The notes beneath the pieces are model-generated. The model was given only the letters and a program-made list of their open reading frames with translations. It searched no databases and was not told where the DNA came from. A stretch of DNA of 6,185 bases from assembly GCA_030834835.1 (NCBI GenBank), contig JAUQXD010000440.1, positions 1-6,185 of the forward strand, in the 5' to 3' direction. Origin of the DNA: Thermoflexales bacterium (GTDB lineage Bacteria > Chloroflexota > Anaerolineae > Fen-1058). Positions 1 through 5,900 of this stretch are shown in pieces (the stretch's first letter is position 1; each line of letters begins with the position of its first letter). A program made the position numbers and the translations under genes.

Positions 1-519
1 CATCCGCTTCATGGCGATGGTCTGCCGCTCGATCGCGCTGCGATCGTCGGTGGGCAACGTGGGATTGGTGCGAGTGCCCAGCAGTTCGTTGTTGACGGCC
101 AGACAGGTGATGAGGCGCAGCCCGCCCTGATACGCGCGATACAACCAATCGACATACGCTTGCTGATGAACGAGGGTGGTGAAGCGCGGCCAGATGATGA
201 AGTCTGGCCAGCCCCCGCCCGCCGGATGACCAAACTCGGGATTCACATCGATGAGGCCGCCGTGGATGGGTTCGCACGACGCCAGCGCGCTGGCCATAGC
301 CTGATCGCCGGTGCGATCAGGATCGTAAGGCTGCCCCCAGAAGGCATTGCCGCCGAAAGTCAGATGCGCCATGAGGTGCGCGTGGAGATCGGCAAAGCCC
401 CATAATTCTGTGCCGGGATCGACCTGCCAGTAGTCGCCTCCCAGCGGCACTCGCGGTGTTGACGCGCCAGATACTGGCGCGCCCGATGTCGGCGCATCCG
501 ATAAATCTTTGTCGCCCAT
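1..519 (-). CDS. Metal-dependent hydrolase, peptidase M19/amidohydrolase-like (N-terminal part, runs off left edge)
   Basis: This frame is open from an ATG at 519-517 to the window edge, giving 173 residues with no stop; the C-terminal part lies outside. After a low-complexity Ser/Ala/Gly/Pro start (residues 7-21) comes LWGFADLHAHLMAHLTFGG at 39-57. Its D-L-H-A-H (44-48) is the HxH metal-binding motif at the end of strand 1 in the amidohydrolase/M19 dipeptidase fold, and H52 follows closely. Further His residues stand at 86, 98 and 118, and the Trp-rich stretch at 104-127 has the look of a TIM-barrel hydrolase. No signal peptide is visible, so a cytoplasmic enzyme is likely. A Shine-Dalgarno AGGGAGG lies 4 bases before the ATG, and a good promoter lies upstream at 553-581. 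Superfamily assignment is fairly secure; the M19-like label is from memory and the substrate is unknown. A carbohydrate-binding domain could follow outside the window. Confidence 0.7.
   Translation of the reverse strand, partial: MGDKDLSDAPTSGAPVSGASTPRVPLGGDYWQVDPGTELWGFADLHAHLMAHLTFGGNAFWGQPYDPDRTGDQAMASALASCEPIHGGLIDVNPEFGHPAGGGWPDFIIWPRFTTLVHQQAYVDWLYRAYQGGLRLITCLAVNNELLGTRTNPTLPTDDRSAIERQTIAMKRM
463..481. repeat. Perfect 8-bp inverted repeat inside the hydrolase gene
   Basis: CGCGCCAG and CTGGCGCG pair around the 3-base loop ATA. The hairpin covers roughly codons 13-19, where the protein has a short SGAPVSGAS repetition, about 40 bases after the start codon. It may simply follow from the repeated Ser-Gly-Ala codons. 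It could also slow early translation, but nothing in the sequence proves that. Confidence 0.4.
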
Positions 520-523
520 AGAG

Positions 524-530
524 CCTCCCT
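524..530 (-). promoter_or_regulatory. Ribosome binding site of the hydrolase gene
   Basis: Read on the minus strand, AGGGAGG stands 4 bases before the ATG at 519-517. It matches the anti-Shine-Dalgarno sequence well and fixes this ATG as the start. Confidence 0.75.
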
Positions 531-533
531 TGC

Positions 534-547
534 TATCCGGACGGATA
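534..547. promoter_or_regulatory. Operator-like palindrome at the hydrolase transcription start
   Basis: TATCCG-GA-CGGATA is a perfect inverted repeat with 6-base arms and a 2-base centre. It lies just downstream of the -10 box at 553-558, so it covers the expected transcription start near 546. This is a classic place for a repressor site. No regulator gene lies in the window, so the identity of the binding protein is unknown. Confidence 0.4.
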
Positions 548-552
548 CACTG

Positions 553-581
553 ATTATAGTCACTTACCAGGTCACAATCAA
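553..581 (-). promoter_or_regulatory. Sigma70-type promoter of the hydrolase gene
   Basis: On the minus strand a -35 box TTGATT (581-576) is followed after exactly 17 bases by a perfect -10 box TATAAT (558-553). Transcription should start near 546, leaving a leader of about 27 bases before the ATG at 519. The match is strong for a GC-rich genome. Confidence 0.7.
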
Positions 582-656
582 TGGACAGGACAACGTAAAC
601 ACATAGTTCTTACCAAATCACGGGACCGCAGCCCGGCAAATCAGGACGCCAGACAT

Positions 657-762
657 CCGTATGCACGCAAAAGGTGCCAGCAGAGGCGGCTCCCACGCCG
701 CCGGACACGCGGGCGTGGGAGCCCGCTCCGCTACGTGTCTGACAAACTTTGCGTGCACACGG
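657..762. mobile_element. MITE-like inverted-repeat element, 106 bp, with ACAT flanks
   Basis: The ends are 15-base inverted repeats with one mismatch: CCGTATGCACGCAAA at 657-671 against the complement of 748-762. Inside lies a GC-rich hairpin whose 11-base arms pair perfectly (689-699 with 712-722) around a 12-base loop. Weaker pairing joins the two halves in between. The element is bordered exactly by ACAT on both sides (653-656 and 763-766), which looks like a target-site duplication. It contains no coding frame, as expected of a non-autonomous MITE or REP-like element. It might instead be a structured leader or attenuator in the divergent region. The palindrome itself is certain; mobility is inference. 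Confidence 0.5.
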
Positions 763-775
763 ACATCATTTTTAC

Positions 776-804
776 TTGACAGCGTCCGGCTTAACGGTTA
801 CGAT
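776..804 (+). promoter_or_regulatory. Sigma70-type promoter of the membrane protein-rsfS-BI-1 operon
   Basis: A perfect -35 box TTGACA (776-781) is followed after 17 bases by TACGAT (799-804), a 4-of-6 match to the -10 consensus. The expected start near 811 leaves a leader of about 23 bases before the ATG at 834, with GGAG at 824-827 as ribosome binding site. Confidence 0.65.
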
Positions 805-833
805 TAAGTCGAATTCACCGGACGGAGACGGGC

Positions 834-1301
834 ATGACCTCAAACCACTTAGACAGCGACCGCGTCATACTGGCGGCTGCCCTGGTGATTGGCCTGATTG
901 GCATGGCGCTGTATTTTGTGCTGTTCCTGACCGTCATGGCCTACGGCCAGCTCAACGTCAGCGGCCAGATCGTGGAACGGCTGGCGCTGTTGCTGACGGC
1001 GGTCACGATGCTGCTGGCGATGTATCTGGCCTTTGCCGCGCGCAGCCGAGCGCTGACCGCTCCTGCCCTCAGCGGCGCGGGCTGGTTCATGATCGCCGCC
1101 GGGTTCATGCTGGCCTTCCCGGCGCTGGGCGGTCTCAACGCTTTTGCCGGCGCGCCCGGTGTGCAAGCCTTCAGCAGTGTAGCCGGCGCGATGTTTCTGA
1201 TCATCGGTGGCGCGGGTCTGCTGCAGGCCGAACGCAATGTCCGTGAACGCGCTCAGCTCAATGAGCGCGCTCAAACCAACGAGCGCAGTCAAACTTACTA
1301 A
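834..1301 (+). CDS. Unrecognised four-helix membrane protein
   Basis: This encodes 155 residues and I do not recognise the family. Four hydrophobic stretches, at about 11-36, 48-69, 79-99 and 110-130, suggest four membrane helices. No catalytic motif or metal ligand pattern is evident. The last 19 residues form a charged tail with three near-identical six-residue repeats (NERAQT type, residues 137-154). A short C-terminal tail after four helices would put both ends on the same side, probably the cytoplasm. The ATG at 834 has GGAG six bases upstream and a promoter at 776-804. It is the first gene of a likely operon: its TAA at 1299-1301 lies 11 bases before the proposed rsfS start. Overlapping frames on both strands lack such a pattern and look like shadows. 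Confidence 0.75.
   Translation: MTSNHLDSDRVILAAALVIGLIGMALYFVLFLTVMAYGQLNVSGQIVERLALLLTAVTMLLAMYLAFAARSRALTAPALSGAGWFMIAAGFMLAFPALGGLNAFAGAPGVQAFSSVAGAMFLIIGGAGLLQAERNVRERAQLNERAQTNERSQTY
1242..1295 (+). repeat. Three 18-bp tandem repeats encoding an NERAQT-type tail
   Basis: Three successive 18-base units encode RERAQL, NERAQT and NERSQT at the C-terminus of the membrane protein. The units are close at DNA level (GAACGCGCTCAG, GAGCGCGCTCAA, GAGCGCAGTCAA cores), which points to expansion by slippage. The encoded tail is hydrophilic and mixed in charge. Copy number could vary between strains. Confidence 0.65.
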
Positions 1302-1302
1302 C

Positions 1303-1307
1303 GGAGG
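1303..1307 (+). promoter_or_regulatory. Ribosome binding site that points to a non-AUG start of rsfS
   Basis: GGAGG stands 5 bases before CTG at 1313 and only 2 bases before ATT at 1310. This spacing favours CTG as the initiation codon. There is no ATG, GTG or TTG in frame between the upstream in-frame stop at 1262-1264 and a TTG at 1382, which is too far inside the conserved domain. Confidence 0.6.
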
Positions 1308-1323
1308 ATATTCTGGATATTCT
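1306..1323 (+). repeat. Perfect 9-bp tandem duplication at the rsfS start
   Basis: GGATATTCT occurs twice in direct succession (1306-1314 and 1315-1323). The first copy overlaps the Shine-Dalgarno sequence and contains the proposed CTG start codon at its end. The second is coding and adds Asp-Ile-Leu in frame. A palindrome TTCTAGAA (1320-1327) overlaps the end. Confidence 0.7.
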
Positions 1324-1660
1324 AGAACTTGCCCACAGCATCGTCGATGCCATCGAAGAGAAGCAAGGCGAAGACATCGTCTTGCTGGACATTCAACATC
1401 TGTCCCCCCACATGGATTACTTCATCGTCTGCTCCGGCAGCAGTGACCGGCAGCTCAAGGCCATCATCGACCACGTCGTTGAGACGCTGCAAACGCAGCA
1501 CAACTACCGGCCGCGCCGCATCGAAGGCCAGGCCGAGTCCGGCTGGATTTTGCTGGACTTCATCGACATCGTCGTGCACGTGTTTTCGGCCAGCCAGCGC
1601 GCCTTCTATCAGCTGGAAGACATCTGGAAAGAAGCGCCGGTTGTGCTGAAAATGCAGTAA
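1313..1660 (+). CDS. rsfS: Ribosomal silencing factor RsfS (Iojap/DUF143)
   Basis: RsfS binds ribosomal protein uL14 on the large subunit, blocks subunit joining and so lowers translation in starvation or stationary phase. From the proposed CTG start the protein has 115 residues, normal for the family. Family landmarks are clear: an N-terminal helix with LELAHSIVDAIEEKQGEDIVLLD (in two parts, residues 4-14 and 15-26), DYFIVCSGSSDRQLKAI at 35-51, EGQAESGWILLDF at 71-83 and VVHVFSASQRAFYQLEDIW at 87-105. The first canonical start codon in frame, TTG at 1382, would remove the conserved first helix, so translation probably begins at CTG (1313), or less likely ATT (1310). The gene sits between two membrane protein genes on the same strand, with gaps of 11 and 21 bases, and is probably translated by coupling. 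A sequencing error turning ATG into CTG cannot be excluded. Confidence 0.9.
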   Translation: MDILELAHSIVDAIEEKQGEDIVLLDIQHLSPHMDYFIVCSGSSDRQLKAIIDHVVETLQTQHNYRPRRIEGQAESGWILLDFIDIVVHVFSASQRAFYQLEDIWKEAPVVLKMQ

Positions 1661-1681
1661 GCCCGCTAAGGAGACTAAGCC

Positions 1682-2392
1682 ATGCAATTGCCACGATCGC
1701 AGTCATACACTGAGCCTATCGCGCTGGAAGGCGATGTGAACGTCGTGATCTCGCAAGTTTATCTATTGATGACGATCGGCCTGATGATCACGGCCGTCGT
1801 CGCTGCGACGATTGCCGGCAACCCGCAGTGGATGCTGAGCATCTTTGGCACTTCACCGTTCCTGATGATTGGCCTGTTTGTCGGCCAGATCGTGCTGGTC
1901 GTCGTATTGTCGGCCGCCATTTCAAAACTGTCGCCGGTCGTTGCCACCGCGCTCTTCGTCCTGTACTCGGCGCTGAACGGTGTCACGATGTCCGCCATCT
2001 TCTGGATCTACACCGACGCCTCGATTGTTTCGACTTTCCTGATTACGGGGGCGACGTTCGGAGTGATGAGTTTCATCGGGCTGGTCACCAAACGTGATCT
2101 GACCAAACTGGGCGGCATCTTGATCATGGCGCTGATCGGCTTTGCCATCGCCTCAGTGGTCAATATATTCCTGAAGAGCACGGGGTTGTACTGGGTGCTG
2201 ACCTTTGGCGGGATCGTGATCTTCGTGGGTCTGGTCGCGTGGGACACACAGCGCATCAAACAGATGGCAGCGATGGGGATCGCCGGTGGCCGCTCACACG
2301 CCAGTATCGCCGTGATGGGCGCGCTACGGCTGTATCTGGATTTCATCAATCTGTTTCTGTTGCTGCTGCGTATCTTTGGCCGACGGCGCTAA
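1682..2392 (+). CDS. Bax inhibitor-1 (BI-1/YccA/YetJ) family membrane protein
   Basis: The 236-residue length fits bacterial BI-1 (TMBIM) proteins, which are pH-sensitive calcium-leak channels such as Bacillus YetJ or relatives of E. coli YccA. Seven hydrophobic segments can be read at about 24-45, 55-80, 86-110, 113-134, 143-164, 168-187 and 207-230. The C-terminal signature is present: AWDTQRIK with D188, and LYLDFINLFLLLLRIFG with D220. These two Asp residues correspond to the di-aspartyl pH sensor known from YetJ; that correspondence is from family knowledge, not an alignment. The N-terminal tail, with no signal peptide, and the basic end RRR are probably cytoplasmic. AAGGAG at 1668-1673 lies 8 bases before the ATG. 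It is the last gene of the operon and is followed by a hairpin terminator at 2418-2452. Confidence 0.9.
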   Translation: MQLPRSQSYTEPIALEGDVNVVISQVYLLMTIGLMITAVVAATIAGNPQWMLSIFGTSPFLMIGLFVGQIVLVVVLSAAISKLSPVVATALFVLYSALNGVTMSAIFWIYTDASIVSTFLITGATFGVMSFIGLVTKRDLTKLGGILIMALIGFAIASVVNIFLKSTGLYWVLTFGGIVIFVGLVAWDTQRIKQMAAMGIAGGRSHASIAVMGALRLYLDFINLFLLLLRIFGRRR

Positions 2393-2417
2393 ACGCGCCG
2401 CACATACCGACAACAAA

Positions 2418-2452
2418 AAGACCCGATCGGTTGATCCAGCCGATCGGGTCTT
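2418..2452. terminator. Bidirectional rho-independent terminator between BI-1 and ndk genes
   Basis: A perfect 13-base stem (AAGACCCGATCGG at 2418-2430 with 2440-2452) closes a 9-base loop. On the minus strand it runs into TTTTTGTTG, a good U-tract for ending ndk, whose stop lies 20 bases before it. On the plus strand it is followed by CTTGTGTTT, a weaker tract serving the BI-1 operon. The location between converging genes supports a shared terminator. Confidence 0.85.
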
Positions 2453-2472
2453 GTGTTTCGTGCCAGCGTAGA

Positions 2473-2922
2473 TTATTCGTTAATCCACGGGTCGTTGGCC
2501 CGCGCCCACGACACCAGTTCCTTCTCCGAGAAATACAGCGGAATCTCGTAGGCCGCGGTCTCCGCGCCGTCCGACGCGTGAATGAGGTTGCGGCCAATCT
2601 CCACGCCGAAGTCGGCGCGGATGGTGCCCAGATCGGCGTCGATGGGGTTGGTCGCGCCACAGGTGCGCCGCACCGTCTCGATAACGCGCTTGCCTTCCCA
2701 CACCTGCACCACCACCGGGCTGGACGTGATGTATTTGATCAGTCCTTCGTAAAACGGCTTGCCCTTGTGCACCGCATAATGCCGCCCGGCCAGTTCGTCG
2801 TCGATGTGGATCAACTTCATGCCGGCGAGTTTCAGGCCGCGCTGTTCCAGTCGGGCCGTAATCTGGCCGATCAGCCCGCGCTGGACGGCATCCGGTTTCA
2901 AAATCACTAACGTACGTTCCAC
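2473..2922 (-). CDS. ndk: Nucleoside diphosphate kinase
   Basis: Ndk transfers the gamma-phosphate of ATP to NDPs through a phosphohistidine and keeps NTP and dNTP pools balanced in the cytoplasm. The protein has 149 residues, normal for the bacterial family. It begins VERTLVILKPDAVQRG with the conserved K9-P-D. RRTCGATNP (85-93) gives the nucleotide-binding Arg and Asn. NLIHASDGAETA (112-123) contains the catalytic His115; Ala replaces the more usual Gly after the His. WARANDPWINE closes the C-terminus in the family style. I chose the GTG at 2922-2920 because AAGGAG lies 6 bases upstream and it starts exactly at the conserved ERT. Longer starts would add residues not seen in Ndk. It lies 62 bases downstream of the large repeat gene on the same strand, so co-transcription is possible; the promoter sequence in the gap is unconvincing. 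Confidence 0.97.
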   Translation of the reverse strand: MERTLVILKPDAVQRGLIGQITARLEQRGLKLAGMKLIHIDDELAGRHYAVHKGKPFYEGLIKYITSSPVVVQVWEGKRVIETVRRTCGATNPIDADLGTIRADFGVEIGRNLIHASDGAETAAYEIPLYFSEKELVSWARANDPWINE

Positions 2923-2984
2923 AGTGTTCTCCTTGAAAATGATGGACCCGACAGATCTGATCGCAGCACCTGTCAGGTCTCGAC
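2923..2984 (-). other. Gap between the large repeat gene and ndk
   Basis: It holds the ndk ribosome binding site (AAGGAG, 2934-2929 on the minus strand) and an 11-base palindrome ACCTGTCAGGT (2968-2978). I see no hairpin with a U-tract and no convincing -35/-10 pair; a CTGACA is present, but nothing like TATAAT at the right distance. Read-through from the upstream gene into ndk is therefore plausible. Confidence 0.45.
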
Positions 2985-5900
2985 TCACAGTTGGCTTAAC
3001 GCGCGGCGGTACATCTCCAACGCCTGCGCCAGATCGCCCGTCTTCATGTACACATCGCCCAGCAGACGCGACCAGGCGGGATGCTCGTCAATCTCCACAA
3101 TGCGTTCCAGATCGACGATGAGATCATTGGCCAGCGGTCCGGCATCGGCGAAGTCGCGTTCTTCGATCTCGGCCAGTTCTTCGTCGCTTAAGTTCTCGAC
3201 CTGCGCCGGGTTGATGAGTTTGCCATATTCGGCCAGCGCCGAGTCGCGATTGCCCATCGACCACCAGGCGCGCGCCAGTTCCAGCCGCACAACGTGATTG
3301 AACTTGTCGGCTTCCAGCTGTTCGACCAGGGGATCGACGTTGACGGAACTGACGATAGGCGCGGGCACCTCAGCGCGGCGCGGTTCAGTGGATCGAACAT
3401 CCCGGCGGCGGGGCTCACGGGTCGATCGTTCTGGCAGGCGATCGCGCATGGCCCGCGTGATCGGGGCGCGCGGCGCGACAGTGCCTCGCGGCGTAACGGT
3501 AGGCGCACCCGGGGCAGCGGACGGACGAGCCGTCGTCGAGACCGTGCGCACCGGCGCTGGCAACTCGGCAATCGGCGCTTCGCCCTCATCTTCAGCCGAT
3601 TGCGTCCACCATGTTAACGCAACAGGCGTGGTCGGCGTGGCGACGGCTTCCGGTTTGACTTCGGCCACGCCCAAATTCATCCGCTCACTGATCGGCGTAA
3701 TGATAGGCTCAGGCAAACCTTCTGTCAGCGGTTCGACAACCTCAGGTTGCGCCGCAATTGGTTGCGCCGCAACGGGTTGCGCTGCGACAGGCACCTCTTC
3801 GACGTGAGGCGGCTCAACCACCGGCTCGCTCACTGACGCCTGATGCGCCACCACCTCGATCGATTCTGGCTGCAAGTTCCGCAACCAGTCTGGCAGGGCT
3901 TCAGCCGGGGTCAATTCGGCTGCGGCTGCTGACGGCTGCAAATCTTGCAGCCAGTCGGGCAATTCGGTCGATGGCATCACATCAGCGACCGATCCCTCGC
4001 CGACGGCCTCGACCTCGGCCGTCGTTTCGGCGGCTGTCGTGTCGTCGAACGGTATCAACTCTTCAGCCACCGGCTGCATCGATCGCAGCCACGATGGCAG
4101 CTCTTCCGCTGGCGTCGTTTCCATCTCGGCCGTCTCTTCCGCCAGGGCGGGTTCGGCAGTGAAAGACTCATCAGGCGGGCGCATCGCACGCAACCAATCG
4201 GGCAATTCGTCAGCCGCCATTGGAACAGGCGCAGGCTCGCCCAGCCCCTTCAGCCAATCATGCGATTCTTCGGCCGGTGTTTCTACCGCAGGTTCAGCCC
4301 CGGCTGAGGCAGCGGCCGCGCTCAATTGAGCGAGCCAATCCGTGGTGCCATCAGTCGAGATGCCTTCCGCAGGCTCAGATTCAATGGACGCGACGGGCAT
4401 TGCCAGCTCAATCGGTTGCTCCGGTTCAACGGCTTCGGCAGCAGGTTCAATCACCAACTCTGGCTCAACGGGTTTCGCTTCGGCCAACGGCGCAGTGGGC
4501 TTACGCCCCATGATGGATACCATGCGCGACTCGGCTTCCGCTTCAGCCTCGGCTCGCAATTGATCTTCTTTGCCCGCCGACAATCGCGTAAGGAAAGCCA
4601 ACGCGTCGTCAGGGCTAATGTCGCCTTCCAGGATCGCAGCGGCTTCCATCGCCGCCGGTTCAGACACGACAACTTCAGGCGTTGCTACTTCCGGCACGAC
4701 TATTTCGGCAACAGGCTCAATCACGGGTTCTGGCTCAACGGGCTTCGCTTCGGCCAATGGTGCAGTGGGCTTGCGGCCCATGATGGCCGCCATGCGTGAC
4801 TCGGCTTCGGCTTCCGCTTCGGCCCGCAGTTGATCTTCTTTGCCCGCTGACAATCGCGTAAGGAAGGCCAGCGCGTCGTCGGGGCTGATGTTGCCCTCCA
4901 AAATCGCCGAGGCTTCCATCGCCGTCGGCTCAGGCGTGACGACTTCGGCGACAGGTTCAACCACCGGTTCTGGCTCGACGGGCTTCGCTTCGATGACCGG
5001 CTCAGCCTTGCGGCCCATGATGGCCGCCATGCGCGATTCGCCTTCGGCCTGTGCTTCGGCCCGCAGTTGATCTTCTTTGCCCGCCGTCAACCGTGCAAAG
5101 AACGCCAACGCATCATCGGGACTGACATCACCCTCCAGGATTGCTGCGGCCTCCATCGCTGCCGGTTCTGGCACTGCTACTTGCGGCACTTCCACTTCGG
5201 CAACAGGCTCAATCACCGGCTCTGGCTCGACAGGTTTCGTCTCGGCCAATGGCGCGGTTGGCTTGCGGCCCATGATGGTCGCCATGCGTGACTCGGCTTC
5301 GGCTTCTGCTTCGGCCCGTAGTTGATCTTCTTTGCCCGCCGACAATCGCGTAAGGAAAGCCAGCGCATCGTCAGGGCTGATGTCGCCCTCCAAGATCGCC
5401 GCGGCTTCCATCGCCGTCGGCTCAGGTGTGACGACTTCGGCGACAGGTTCAATCACCGGTTCTGGCTCGACGGGCTTCGCTTCGACGACCGGCTCAGCCT
5501 TGCGGCCCATGATGGCCGCCATGCGCGATTCGGCTTCCGCCTCGGCTTCGGCTCGCAGTTGATCTTCCTTGCCTGCCGACAGGCGAGCCAGGAATGCCAG
5601 CGCATCGTCAGGACTGACGTCGCCTTCCAGGATCGCAGCGGCTTCCATCGTCGTCGATTCAGGTATCTCGGCCGCAGCCGTCTGCGCCGCAGCCGCCTGC
5701 AATGCAGCTTCTTCGACGGGCTGCTCATCATGACCCTTAACCAGACCTGCCAGGCCTGATGCGGCTGCGCCCGCCAACGCAGCTCCGCCCAGCACGAGAC
5801 CCGCGCCCGCTTTGCCAACTTCACTGGCGGCGTCACCCAACGAGAAGGACGCCGTCTCTTCGACTTCGGCGCTGACCGGCTCGACGGGCGTGGCCGGAGA

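Larger units (their letters stand above)
520..833. other. Divergent intergenic region
   Basis: These 314 bases separate the leftward hydrolase gene from the rightward three-gene operon. They hold a promoter and palindrome for the hydrolase (534-581), a large inverted-repeat element (657-762) and a promoter for the rightward operon (776-804). Between 582 and 656 I see nothing beyond a weak CGGG/CCCG pairing. No frame here looks coding. CCGGACGGA occurs both at 537-545 and at 818-826, close to the start of each divergent gene, which may be chance. Confidence 0.7.

Noticed and set aside
160..405. Plus-strand open frame opposite the hydrolase
   Set aside because: The minus-strand frame spans 519 bases without a stop and has the DLHAH metal motif, promoter and ribosome binding site; the plus-strand product shows nothing.
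749..1246. Plus-strand open frame overlapping the start of the membrane protein gene
   Set aside because: Its start lies in the inverted-repeat element, its product is Arg/Pro/His-rich, and it has no ribosome binding site; it is an out-of-frame reading of the real gene.
849..1292. Long open frame on the minus strand opposite the four-helix membrane protein
   Set aside because: It is a shadow: its translation is Arg/Gln/His-rich without a fold-like pattern, while the plus-strand frame has four clean hydrophobic helices, a promoter and a ribosome binding site.
1322..1687. Minus-strand open frame opposite rsfS
   Set aside because: The plus strand encodes unmistakable RsfS motifs over the same bases.
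2239..2910. Plus-strand open frame crossing the BI-1 end, the terminator and ndk
   Set aside because: It runs through a strong terminator and is antisense to ndk; no family features.
2968..2978. ACCTGTCAGGT palindrome as a terminator of the large gene
   Set aside because: The arms are only five bases with a one-base centre and no U-tract, so it cannot be an intrinsic terminator; an operator role is possible but unsupported.
2923..2988. Longer ndk start at 2988
   Set aside because: It would begin with CTG at the stop of the upstream gene, add 22 residues not typical of Ndk, and ignore the good ribosome binding site before GTG at 2922.
4422..5648. CRISPR array
   Set aside because: The repeats are 237-270 bases long, in frame and coding; there are no short identical repeats with unique spacers.
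3294..5759. Several repetitive open frames on both strands across the large repeat gene
   Set aside because: They recur with the same period as the repeat blocks, are low-complexity Arg/Ser/Gly-rich products and are explained by repetition of the real minus-strand frame in a GC-rich gene.
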